A DNA stretch of 11,306 nt from CAYOKT01 sp964404605 (GCA_964404605.1 CAYOKT010000093.1:1-11306); one strand, 5' to 3'. Counted from the first letter of the stretch, positions 1 through 7,562 are shown. Program-made: numbers and translations. Notes: generated by a model from the sequence alone, not told the origin.

Positions 1-243
1 CCATCGAACCCGCCACGGCGGGCAGGGCTGGCAGGGCCACCCGATGTGAGAGGCGTCCGTCTCCATCCCGCCCGACCATCCCACACTGCGGGAGGCAACC
101 GCGTTTCACCGGGCGGAGCCTCTCGATCCGTGTGAGATGGAGCATCGGGTATGCAAGAATTGCATTCGCTGTTGGAGGCGGCCTACTTTCCCGGTGGGAA
201 TCATCAGGTCGGGGACCGGCTCTTTCGATGGGGGTTCGCGGAA
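1..243. other. Leading non-coding region upstream of the lipoprotein operon
   Basis: No convincing gene is seen here. The stretch holds a short GC hairpin at 9-22 (CCCGCC/GGCGGG arms) without a T-run. It also holds an inverted pair GAGAGGC (48-54) and GCCTCTC (118-124), and the dyad at 151-165 listed separately. An in-frame ATG at 151, with GGAG 8 nt before it, could extend the lipoprotein gene upstream. That extension would give a 71-residue pre-cysteine leader with poorer GC at third codon positions, so I treat 151-243 as leader DNA. Confidence 0.5.
151..165. promoter_or_regulatory. Perfect 15-bp dyad, candidate operator
   Basis: ATGCAA-GAA-TTGCAT is a perfect inverted repeat with 6-bp arms and a 3-bp spacer, AT-rich in a GC-rich setting. 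It lies 79 bp before the preferred start of the lipoprotein gene. A weak -10-like TACTTT follows at 184-189. The dyad could be a repressor or activator site for the lipoprotein/activator/kinase operon. If translation really starts at 151, it is instead coding sequence that happens to be palindromic. Confidence 0.35.
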
Positions 244-1308
244 ATGTGGGCAAGCATACCCGGGCGATTCTCGCATGTCCGGCGGAACGGAACGCACCGG
301 CTCCGCGGTCGGATCGCACCTCTTTTCGCGGCGCTGTTAACGGCGGCGGCGCTGACAGGCTGCACCTGGGAGCCTCCCCGCGACAACCCCGTTGATCCCG
401 GCTCGCCCGGGTACCGCGGCACCGGGCTGCTCACGGTGCGGGTCGCGATCTCCACCTCCCCCCTGGTCCCCCTCGACAGCACGGTCGTGCAGCTCCTCGA
501 TGATTCGCTCTCCGCCTTCGGCGGGGTGGATGGGACCGCGACTCTCGAGGTTCCCCACGGCCTGGTCCGCTACGAAATCCGCCGGGAGGGGTTCAACCCG
601 CACCGGGACAGCGCCCGCGTTGAGGTGGGCTCGCACGTGGTCCGTCCCTGGGTCACCCTCGATGGCCTCCCGTGGCTGGACAGCCTCTGCACCATGACCG
701 GGATCGAGGAGACCGGGGACGGGCGCAAGCTGTACTACTACATGGTCGCCGCCCGCGCCGGGGACCGGGACGGCAACGGGAACCTGGAGGGGGTGGAGTA
801 CTACGAGTCCCCGGGCGGCCCGCGTTACTCCATGACCCTGAACCCCGAAACCGGCTGCTATGAGCGGGGTTTCAGCTTCAGCTTCACGGGGTGGGACAGC
901 CTGCGCGCCCGCATCGGGCACGAGGTCTTCTTCGTCGCCCGGGATGTCACCGGCGACAGCGTCACCGCCTCGACCCTCGTCCGCCCGGCCTTCGAGTACG
1001 ATGAACTCGCCGATGACATCCCGAACGACCAGCAGATCTCACCCGAGCAGCCGACCTTTCACTGGAACCCGTCGAACGTCCTCTTCTCCCCCCTGCGCTA
1101 CCGCTTCGAGCTCTTCCTCGCCGGGAACAACACGCCGGAGTACAGCGCCCTCGTCGAAGGAGACCACGGGACCTCGTTCTCCGTCACCGTCGATGACACC
1201 TTGCTCCCGAGCGTGGTGTACGAGTGGCAGCTCACACTCTATGACCCGTTCGACAGTTGGGTTCGGACCCCCAAGATGGAGGTGTCCCCTGATTTCCGGA
1301 ACCGGTGA
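244..1308 (+). CDS. Putative outer-envelope lipoprotein with beta-sandwich-like domains
   Basis: This is a predicted lipoprotein of unknown function, 354 residues from ATG 244. It has a basic n-region (HVRRNGTHRLRGR), a hydrophobic stretch and a lipobox LTGC with the cysteine at residue 40. The mature start CTWEPPRDNPVDPGSPGY carries the DNPxDP signature common in lipoproteins of several candidate phyla. The segment after it (GLLTVRV... to ...VTLDGLP) looks like a carboxypeptidase-regulatory-type beta-sandwich. The C-terminal part (PTFHWNPSN ... YEWQLTLYDP) resembles a fibronectin/Ig-like fold. These fold calls rest on pattern only, and I see no catalytic motif. An alternative ATG at 151 would add 31 residues; I prefer 244 because it gives a normal-length signal peptide and excludes the 151-165 dyad. 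The 3' end overlaps the sigma-54 activator gene, so the two are probably co-transcribed. The protein may be a surface partner or sensor for the downstream kinase, which is inference from position only. Confidence 0.75.
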   Translation: MWASIPGRFSHVRRNGTHRLRGRIAPLFAALLTAAALTGCTWEPPRDNPVDPGSPGYRGTGLLTVRVAISTSPLVPLDSTVVQLLDDSLSAFGGVDGTATLEVPHGLVRYEIRREGFNPHRDSARVEVGSHVVRPWVTLDGLPWLDSLCTMTGIEETGDGRKLYYYMVAARAGDRDGNGNLEGVEYYESPGGPRYSMTLNPETGCYERGFSFSFTGWDSLRARIGHEVFFVARDVTGDSVTASTLVRPAFEYDELADDIPNDQQISPEQPTFHWNPSNVLFSPLRYRFELFLAGNNTPEYSALVEGDHGTSFSVTVDDTLLPSVVYEWQLTLYDPFDSWVRTPKMEVSPDFRNR

Positions 1309-2845
1309 AACCGGACGAAGCGGGACGCCGGGGAAAACCTCTCCCGGACCCCCGCCGCCGAGGGATCCCCCGCTGACCGAGGGGCTCAGCGAGGCGAGCC
1401 TGCAGGCGTTGCTCCGCATCGGGCAGGTGCTCACCTCCATCCTCGACGCCGATGAACTGCTGCACACCATCCTGCAGACCGCCATGGAGACGGTCAACGC
1501 CGAGCGCGGCTTCGCGGTCATCTTCGAGGGCGGCGGCGGGTGGGAGGTGCGCGCCCGGCACAACCTCGGCGAGTGGTCTCCCGAGGAGCTGAAGGAGCCC
1601 TCCGGGCGGGTGCTCCGCCGTGTCCTCGAGGAGCGGCGGCCGCTGCTGGTGCACGATGCGCGCACCGACCCCCGGTTCCACGGGAGCGAGAGTGTCATCG
1701 CCCAGCAGATCACCTCCGTGATCGCCGTGCCCCTGCTCCTGCACGACCGCGTCCTCGGCGCCATCTATGTCGACAGCCGGAAAAACCGGTCCGAGTTCAC
1801 CGAGGAGAACCTCGCCTTTTTCCGCGCCTTCGCGGCGCAGGCCGCCCTCGCCTACGCCAACGCCGACCGCTTCGACCGCCTGCGCGTGGAGAAGAACCTG
1901 CTGCAAACGGAAATGCAGAAATTGCACGGTTTCCCGGAGATCATCGGCGTGCACCCCAGCATGCAGCAGGTGTTCACCCTCATCCGCAAGGTGCTCAATT
2001 CCGACATCTCGGTGCTCCTCCTCGGCGAGAGCGGCACCGGCAAGGAGATCGTCGCGCGCGCGCTCCACTACAATGGTCCCCGGCGGGAAAAACCGTTCAT
2101 CGCCCAGTTTTGCGGGAACCTCTCGGAGAACCTGCTCGAAAGCGAACTGTTCGGGCACAAGCGGGGATCGTTCACCGGCGCACTGCATGACAAGCCGGGC
2201 CTGATGGAGATCGCCGACGGCGGCACCTTCTTCCTCGACGAGATCGCCGACATCAGCCCGACGATCCAGGCGCGGTTGCTCCGCGTGCTCCAGGACGGCG
2301 CCATCCGGCGCGTCGGCGGCACCGAAACGCGCCATGTGGACCTGCGCATCATCTCCGCCACCAACCGGGACCTGAAGCAGGATGTCGATGCCGGCCGCTT
2401 CCGGGAGGACCTCTACTACCGGCTGAACGTGATCACCATCTCCCTGCCCCCGTTGCGCGAGCGGGGCGATGACATCGTGCTCCTCGCGGAACATTTCCTC
2501 AAGCGGGCTTCCGAGAGACAGAAAATGCCTCCGAAACGGCTGCTGGAGGAGGCGATCCAGACCTTGAAGGCGTACCATTGGCCGGGGAATGTCCGGGAGC
2601 TGGAAAACTCCATCGAACGCGCAGTGGTTCTCTCCGGCGAACGGGACGAGATCCGCGCCGAGGACCTGGTGATCCCGGTGCAGACCCCCGGACCACGAAA
2701 AACGCTGCGCGACCATGAACGTGACATCGTGTTGCGGACCCTCGAGAAGATGGACGGAAACAAGACTCGCACCGCGGAAGCCCTCGGGGTCAGCCTCAGG
2801 TGGCTTCATTACCGGCTGAAAGAGTGGAACGACTTGAAAAGTTAG
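1241..2845 (+). CDS. Sigma-54-dependent transcriptional activator, GAF-AAA+-Fis
   Basis: This bacterial enhancer-binding protein (534 residues from ATG 1241) hydrolyses ATP to open sigma-54 RNA polymerase complexes. Order of domains: a Pro-rich leader (about 17-50), a GAF sensor (about 57-205), a short linker, the AAA+ domain from FPEIIG (231) to about 479, and a Fis-type helix-turn-helix (about 489-534). Visible motifs are Walker A GESGTGKE (262-269), the sigma-54 contact loop GSFTGA (309-314; usual form GAFTGA), Walker B GGTFFLDE (327-334), FREDLYYRLNV and the WPGNVRELEN block. There is no receiver domain, so control is through a GAF ligand or a partner protein. The start is uncertain: between ATG 1241 and TTG 1409 there is no ATG, GTG or TTG in frame, but a GGAGG at 1278-1282 lies 6 nt before an in-frame CTG. 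The gene overlaps the lipoprotein gene upstream and the kinase gene downstream. Confidence 0.93.
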   Translation: MTRSTVGFGPPRWRCPLISGTGETGRSGTPGKTSPGPPPPRDPPLTEGLSEASLQALLRIGQVLTSILDADELLHTILQTAMETVNAERGFAVIFEGGGGWEVRARHNLGEWSPEELKEPSGRVLRRVLEERRPLLVHDARTDPRFHGSESVIAQQITSVIAVPLLLHDRVLGAIYVDSRKNRSEFTEENLAFFRAFAAQAALAYANADRFDRLRVEKNLLQTEMQKLHGFPEIIGVHPSMQQVFTLIRKVLNSDISVLLLGESGTGKEIVARALHYNGPRREKPFIAQFCGNLSENLLESELFGHKRGSFTGALHDKPGLMEIADGGTFFLDEIADISPTIQARLLRVLQDGAIRRVGGTETRHVDLRIISATNRDLKQDVDAGRFREDLYYRLNVITISLPPLRERGDDIVLLAEHFLKRASERQKMPPKRLLEEAIQTLKAYHWPGNVRELENSIERAVVLSGERDEIRAEDLVIPVQTPGPRKTLRDHERDIVLRTLEKMDGNKTRTAEALGVSLRWLHYRLKEWNDLKS

Positions 2846-4680
2846 CCGGCTATCGCATCGGGCGGGAAATCTCCCGCTCCTCCATCGCGTCGGTCTACGA
2901 GGGCGAGCAACCCTCGCTGGGGCGGAAGGTGCTGATCAAGATCCTCCACCCCCAGCTCGCCTCCGACCCGGAAATCCGCGCCCGCTTCGAGCGCGAGGCG
3001 CAGGCCCTCGCCCGGATCAAGCACAAGAACATCGTCCATGTCTATGACTACCGCTCGGATGCCGAGGCGGTACTCCTCGTCAGCGAGTGGATCGCCCACG
3101 GCTCGCTCGAGGAATACCTGCGCGAGCACGGGCCGATCGACGAGCGGCACGCCGCCGCGCTGGCGCTGGACGTGCTCGAGGGGCTCGCCGCCGCCCACGA
3201 GGCGGGCATCATCCACCGTGACATCAAGCCCGCCAACCTGTTGATCGCCGCCGGCGGGTCGATCAAGATCACCGACTTCGGCCTCGCCCAGTTCGAGGAC
3301 TCGCCCCACCTCACCCAGCAGGGCGTGGTCATGGGAACCCCGGCCTACGCCGCCCCGGAGGTGATCTCCGGCAGGCCCCCGGATGCACGCTGCGACCTGT
3401 ACAGCCTCGGTGTCACCCTCTACGAGCTCCTCACCGGAACGAACCCCTTCCGCGCCGAGAACCTGTCCGAAACGCTGAACCGTGTCCTCTCCCTGAAGCC
3501 GGACCCCCTCGAGGGGGTCAGCCCCGAGATGGGGAAGTTCCTCGCCTCCCTCCTCGAGAAGCGTCCCGAGCGGCGCCCGGCCACGACACGCGACGCCCTC
3601 GAACAGGCGAGGGCGCTCGCCGAGATGCACGGGGTGCAGAGGGGGTGGGCTTCGGTGTTCCGCGAGGAGAGAAAAGCCGGCGAGTCGGGCGCCATCCACC
3701 CCACACCCCGTCCGCTCCCCCCGGGCGGGTGGGTGATCGCCGCCTGGGCGGCGATGGTCGCCGCCCTCCTCGTCGTCCTGTTCACCGCGCCGAGGCCGAC
3801 CGGGCAGCCGGCCGCATCGGACCGTGCAGGATCCTCGCCCCCGTCCGACACCCTGCACCGGACAACTCCGCCGCGGCAGGCCGCCGTCGAACCGGCGGAA
3901 GGGACGGTTGGAATCCAGCCGACCGCCGGGGGGCCGGTGGGCGCTGCTCGCGAAAACGGCGCTCCCCCACGGGAGGGCGAGCCCCCGCAGCGGAGCGACA
4001 ACGGGTCGCCGGTCTCCGCGGAGAGGCGGGACCGCGCCGGGCGCGAGCGCACACCCCCGCCGGCCGCCGGGCGAAAGATCACCGAACCCGCAACCGGCGG
4101 CGGCGAACCCGCCGCGCAGGAGGAAGAGCGACTCACAACCCGGCCCCCGAGCGCGCACGCCGAAGGGGAAACCGGGCCGTCCGCCGCGCCCGGCGGGGCG
4201 GCGGCCGCGATCGCCGCTTCGGGCTCGCAGGCGGGGGTGGAGAAGCGGGGTCACCTGCTGCTCACCGTGGACCCCTGGGCGAACGTCTTCCTCGGGGACC
4301 GCCTGCTCGCCCAGACCCCGTACAACCAGCCGGTCGAGGTGCCGGCGGGGCCGATCACCCTCACCCTGATCAACCCCGGCTTCCCGTTGATTCACCACAC
4401 CTTGATCGTCCCCGCGGGCGACACCCTGCGCGCGCATGTCAACCTGCGCGAGAAGGTGGGGGTGATCGGGTTCATCGAGGCGACTCCCTGGGCCGAGGTG
4501 TACCTCGACGGATCCTTCCTCGGCAACACCCCCATCGGGCACGAACTGTTCCTCTCCGCCGGGCGGCACACGCTGCTCTTCCGCCACCCCACCCTCGGGG
4601 AACACCGAAGGGAGATCACCCTCCGTCCCGGCGAACCGCCGCTCTCGGTCCGGGTCGACCTCACCGCACCGGACAAGTAA
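2800..4680 (+). CDS. Membrane Ser/Thr protein kinase with two C-terminal PEGA repeats
   Basis: This is a Hanks-type kinase of 626 residues from GTG 2800; GTG 2824 is an alternative start. The kinase domain is about 18-275. Visible residues are Lys47 (VLIK), HRDIKPAN (139-146; catalytic Asp141), DFG (159-161), GTPAYAAPE ending at 187, and the DLYSLGVTLYELLTG block. The glycine-rich loop is unusual: ISRSSIASV (24-32) replaces the normal glycines with Ser and Ala. One transmembrane helix follows at about 311-331. Next comes a roughly 150-residue Pro/Ala/Gly/Glu/Arg-rich linker, then two PEGA-like beta repeats (about 484-551 and 553-620; see NVFLGDRLLAQTPY and EVYLDGSFLGNTPI). The kinase domain should be cytoplasmic and the PEGA repeats periplasmic. 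The gene overlaps the activator gene by 46 bp (22 bp from the second GTG), which suggests translational coupling. The activator is an obvious candidate substrate, but nothing in the sequence proves it. Confidence 0.92.
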   Translation: MASLPAERVERLEKLAGYRIGREISRSSIASVYEGEQPSLGRKVLIKILHPQLASDPEIRARFEREAQALARIKHKNIVHVYDYRSDAEAVLLVSEWIAHGSLEEYLREHGPIDERHAAALALDVLEGLAAAHEAGIIHRDIKPANLLIAAGGSIKITDFGLAQFEDSPHLTQQGVVMGTPAYAAPEVISGRPPDARCDLYSLGVTLYELLTGTNPFRAENLSETLNRVLSLKPDPLEGVSPEMGKFLASLLEKRPERRPATTRDALEQARALAEMHGVQRGWASVFREERKAGESGAIHPTPRPLPPGGWVIAAWAAMVAALLVVLFTAPRPTGQPAASDRAGSSPPSDTLHRTTPPRQAAVEPAEGTVGIQPTAGGPVGAARENGAPPREGEPPQRSDNGSPVSAERRDRAGRERTPPPAAGRKITEPATGGGEPAAQEEERLTTRPPSAHAEGETGPSAAPGGAAAAIAASGSQAGVEKRGHLLLTVDPWANVFLGDRLLAQTPYNQPVEVPAGPITLTLINPGFPLIHHTLIVPAGDTLRAHVNLREKVGVIGFIEATPWAEVYLDGSFLGNTPIGHELFLSAGRHTLLFRHPTLGEHRREITLRPGEPPLSVRVDLTAPDK

Positions 4681-4707
4681 AAGCCCGAACCGCGATGCGG
4701 TCCGGGC
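4679..4707 (-). terminator. Rho-independent terminator of the ligase/TPR operon
   Basis: On the minus strand an 11-bp stem with one mismatch (arms GCCCGAACCGC and GCGGTCCGGGC on the plus strand, loop GAT, 4683-4707) is followed by TTTT. It lies 24 nt past the TPR gene stop. The T-run overlaps the TAA stop of the convergent kinase gene. No T-run follows on the plus strand, so it should work mainly leftward. A smaller CGGC/GCCG hairpin sits at 4714-4725. Confidence 0.7.
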
Positions 4708-4731
4708 GCGATTCGGCGAACGCCGTCCGGC

Positions 4732-5529
4732 CTACTTCAACTCCTCGAGCATCTTCTCCGCCCGCTCCCTCGCGGGTACGTCCTGCTCGTCGCGCAGGGG
4801 CAGCGCGAGGGCCGCCTCGAGCATTTCGCGCGCACGGTCCTCCTCCTTGCGGTCGAGCAGGAACTCGGCGTACTCCACCCGGCACTGGATCATGTTCCCG
4901 TGCGACACCTCGAGCGCCTTGTCGAAGTAGATGCGCACCGAGTCCCGTTTCGCCCAGCCGATACCGAGGGGTTTGCGGATGATGGCCGGCTTCTCGACCA
5001 GCTTCTTGTGCGTCCGGCCGAGGACGTACCACGCCGCCGGAATCGAGTCGCCCAGCGCCGCCGCGAGGTGGGCCTCCCGGCGCACGCCCTTCACCAGCCC
5101 CAACGACTTGAACACGCCGCGGAACAGCGCCTCACGCCCCAGCGCGATGGCGAGGGAAAGGTGCGCATCCGGGCTGTTCGGGTCGAGCTGCACCGCCCTT
5201 TCCGCCTCCTTCCGCGCCTGCAGGTACAGCGGCAGGGCCTCATCATCCGGGAGGGTCTCCCCGAGATTGATATGGCTGCGGGCGAGCCGCCAGAGCGTCT
5301 CGGCATCCTCCGCGCCGCTCGCCTCGAGCACCTCGATCGCCTTCCGGTTCAGCCAGGCGTCGTTGTACAGGTCGGCGGCGACCAGCGGGTCGTCCGTCTG
5401 CGTCGCAAGACTCTCCGCCACCGCGGGGTCCAGCCGCCGCTCCGCCGCGGGCGAAGCCCCCGCCACCGCAAGAATGAACAGCGCCGCCAGCAGCGGGCGC
5501 GCCGTGTGACCCGGCATTTGCCTCATCAT
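4732..5529 (-). CDS. Exported TPR protein of the RMDN (regulator of microtubule dynamics) type
   Basis: A 265-residue protein with a Sec signal peptide (MMRQMPGHTARPLLAALFILAVAG..., likely cut at SPA|A or PAA|E near residues 28-29), so periplasmic if processed. The mature part is helical TPR sequence. It carries features I recognise from the RMDN/FAM82 family: LWRLARSHINLGE, KEAERAVQLDPNSPDAH, the KSLGLVKGVRREAHLAAAL segment, AAWYVLGRTHKKL, and the insert before a repeat starting YFDKALE. Eukaryotic members are linked to mitochondria, and RMDN3/PTPIP51 has been reported to bind and transfer phospholipids through its TPR domain. The start ATG (5527-5529) overlaps the acyl-CoA ligase stop as ATGA, which indicates translational coupling; ATG 5517 is a weaker alternative. 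The context suggests a role in envelope lipid handling, which is inference. A generic TPR scaffold remains possible. Confidence 0.8.
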   Translation of the reverse strand: MMRQMPGHTARPLLAALFILAVAGASPAAERRLDPAVAESLATQTDDPLVAADLYNDAWLNRKAIEVLEASGAEDAETLWRLARSHINLGETLPDDEALPLYLQARKEAERAVQLDPNSPDAHLSLAIALGREALFRGVFKSLGLVKGVRREAHLAAALGDSIPAAWYVLGRTHKKLVEKPAIIRKPLGIGWAKRDSVRIYFDKALEVSHGNMIQCRVEYAEFLLDRKEEDRAREMLEAALALPLRDEQDVPARERAEKMLEELK

Positions 5530-7265
5530 ACCGTCCCCCCATTCACCCTGACCATCTCCGGGTTGTACAGGTAGCGCTTGATCTTGCGGGTCGAGGTTTT
5601 CTGGAACTCCTCCTCGACGATGCGGAAGAAGCGGATACGCTTGTAGTCGGCGAGGTTTTTCAGCGCCTCATTGATCTCCTGCTTGATCAGGACGCGGACA
5701 TCTTCCTCGCTCGGTTTCTGCCCGAGTTCCTCGAAGTGAAGGTCCACCTGCTCGTAGTCGGGGTAGATCAGCGCGGCGACCTCGTCGCCCAGCCCTTTCT
5801 CCCGCGGCACGCCGAGAACCAGGGACTCCGCGATGAACGGGCTGCGGTTCAGGTAGTGCTCGATCTCCTCGGGATAGACGTTCTTCCCGCCGCCGGTGAC
5901 CAGCATGTTCTTCTTCCGGCCGGTGATCTGGAGATAGTTGTCCGGGTGGATGATCCCGAGGTCGCCGGTGTGGAACCAGCCTTCGTCATCGAACACCTCC
6001 CGGGTCGCCTCGTCATTCTTGTAATATCCCTGGAAGACGTTCGGCCCCCGGATGCAGATCTCGCCGATGTTATACTCGTTGGGTTCGTCGATGCGGCACT
6101 CCACCTCGGGGAGGGGCGGTCCGACGGTCTCGTGCCGTACGCGCCACGGAAGGTTGATATGGGTCACCGGGCTGGTCTCGGTCAGACCGTAGCCCTGGAA
6201 CAGCCGCAGGCCGAGGCGGTTGAAGAAGTAGGCCGTCGCGGGGTCCAGCGGGCCGCCGCCCGAGGCAAACAACCTCACCGTGGCCAACCCGGCCTTTTCG
6301 CGCAGACCCTTGAACAGCGTCTTGCCCAGGTTCAGCCCCAGTTTCTCCCCGGCGGCCACCACTCCCATCATCGTGCGGATGAGCTTGTCCTTCCCCTGCT
6401 GCTTCGCCTTGCGCATGATGCCCTGGTGCATCTTTTCGAAGAGCAGGGGCACGCCGACCATGAACGTGACACCGGTGTTCCGGATGTCCGCGACGATCTC
6501 CGCGCTGGCGAGGCTGCGGGCGTAGGTGATGCTGCACCCGCAGTAGATCGGCAGCAGGAAACCGGCCGTCGCCTCGAAACTGTGATGGATCGGCAGCACC
6601 GAGAGGAAGACGTCTTCCGGCCCGATGGAGAAGATTCGGCTGGCGGTGGCGAAGTTCGAGGCGATATTCCGCTGGCTCAGCAGCACCCCCTTGCTGTGCC
6701 CGGTGGTGCCGGAGGTGTAGAGGATTGCGGCCGGTTCATCCAGCGTCCGCTGCGGCAGCTTCGTCTCGCTCTCCGCCCCCGCCTCGATCACATTCGACAG
6801 CAGCAGGTAACCCTCCAGGTCCACCTTGTCCATGCAGATCTTGGATTCCAGGGTGGCGATGGGAGCGATCTCCTCGATCATCGGGGCGAACTTGCCGGAC
6901 ACGAAGAGAAAACGCGCCTCGGAATCGGCGATGATGTGGCGGATGCCCGGTCCGGGCATCAGGCTGTCCACCGGCACCACGACCCCGCCGGCCTCCTGCA
7001 CCGCGAGGTAACAGGTGCCCCATTCGGGGCGGTTCTCCCCCAGCACGGCTACCCGGTCGCCGCGCTGGAGCCCCTGGTCCAGCAGCCAGCGGGCAATGGC
7101 GTGCGCCCGGTCGCGGAGTTCGGGGAAGCTGATCTCCTCGTAGCCCTCTCCGGTCCAGGAACGCATGACCGGCTTGTCGCCGTACCGCTCAGTCGTCCTG
7201 TCGAGCAGCTCACTGAGCGGGAATACGCCCCAGTGATCGCGCAGGCTGCGCATTTCCTTGCCCAT
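5526..7265 (-). CDS. Long-chain fatty acid--CoA ligase (AMP-forming)
   Basis: This adenylate-forming enzyme activates a fatty acid with ATP and CoA to give acyl-CoA. At 579 residues it matches the roughly 600-residue FadD15-type long-chain ligases. Motifs in order: the P-loop-like YTSGTTGHSKG (183-193), LPIHHSFE (224-231), GYGLTETSP (358-366), HTGDLG (432-437), GRKKNMLVTGGGKNVYPEE (449-467) and a C-terminal TSTRKIKR (557-564), in which Lys561 is the likely catalytic lysine. No signal peptide or membrane helix is seen, so it is cytosolic or membrane-associated. ATG 7265 was chosen because GAGGGGG lies just upstream and because the longer reading (to 7676) adds low-complexity sequence unlike the family. 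The stop overlaps the start of the exported TPR gene (ATGA). Substrate chain length cannot be read from sequence, and an acyl-ACP synthetase activity is also possible. Confidence 0.93.
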   Translation of the reverse strand: MGKEMRSLRDHWGVFPLSELLDRTTERYGDKPVMRSWTGEGYEEISFPELRDRAHAIARWLLDQGLQRGDRVAVLGENRPEWGTCYLAVQEAGGVVVPVDSLMPGPGIRHIIADSEARFLFVSGKFAPMIEEIAPIATLESKICMDKVDLEGYLLLSNVIEAGAESETKLPQRTLDEPAAILYTSGTTGHSKGVLLSQRNIASNFATASRIFSIGPEDVFLSVLPIHHSFEATAGFLLPIYCGCSITYARSLASAEIVADIRNTGVTFMVGVPLLFEKMHQGIMRKAKQQGKDKLIRTMMGVVAAGEKLGLNLGKTLFKGLREKAGLATVRLFASGGGPLDPATAYFFNRLGLRLFQGYGLTETSPVTHINLPWRVRHETVGPPLPEVECRIDEPNEYNIGEICIRGPNVFQGYYKNDEATREVFDDEGWFHTGDLGIIHPDNYLQITGRKKNMLVTGGGKNVYPEEIEHYLNRSPFIAESLVLGVPREKGLGDEVAALIYPDYEQVDLHFEELGQKPSEEDVRVLIKQEINEALKNLADYKRIRFFRIVEEEFQKTSTRKIKRYLYNPEMVRVNGGTV

Positions 7266-7562
7266 GGAGCCCCCTCTCGCTGATTCTCCTTCTCGGCGTT
7301 GAACGCAAACATGCACTCCCGGGCGAAGCCGATGCAAGCGGTGGTGTGGTCGTTGGTCGTTTCGGCGGGGAGAAGGGAGAAACCGGGCGAGACCGGTCCG
7401 CCGCAACCGCGGGCCCTCCTTCCCAGGGGGGCGTGGCCGCCGGCCGGTGCGGTAACGTGGAGACCTTCTTCGTCCGATGGTGCCCGGCCCACCGCGGCGA
7501 GCCTGTGTATATTCCCGCGTTTCATGCCTGTGGACCGGTCCACCGGGAAAGGTCGGAAAGCC
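7266..7562. other. Divergent intergenic region between ligase and MFS transporter genes
   Basis: This stretch of about 297 bp separates two divergently read genes and should hold both promoters. Open frames run through it in both directions, but they translate to Pro/Arg/Gly-rich low-complexity sequence and extend known families with non-homologous tails, so I take them as non-coding. The only motif I can point to is the TATATTCCCGCG stretch before the transporter. I see no clear promoter for the ligase side. Confidence 0.55.
7508..7519 (+). promoter_or_regulatory. Candidate -10 region of the MFS transporter gene
   Basis: TATATTCCCGCG is an AT-rich hexamer standing out of very GC-rich DNA, about 50 bp before ATG 7563. 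Similar TAYNTTYCC strings occur at 184-193 (plus) and 11043-11035 (minus), before other genes. No good -35 box is seen at the usual distance, so the call is weak. Confidence 0.35.

Noticed and set aside
1232..2809. Long open frame on the minus strand opposite the activator and lipoprotein genes
   Set aside because: It mirrors strong, motif-bearing genes on the plus strand. Its translation has no recognisable family, as expected for GC-rich antisense frames.
2842..4605. Long open frame on the minus strand opposite the kinase gene
   Set aside because: Shadow of the kinase gene; low-complexity translation.
5736..7283. Long open frame on the plus strand opposite the acyl-CoA ligase gene
   Set aside because: Antisense of a ligase with all motifs intact; the translation is His/Arg/Asp-rich without domain signs.
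7299..7562. Upstream extension of the MFS gene to ATG 7299
   Set aside because: The added 88 residues are Pro/Arg/Gly-rich without helices, whereas the start at 7563 gives the normal MFS length and has a purine-rich site before it.
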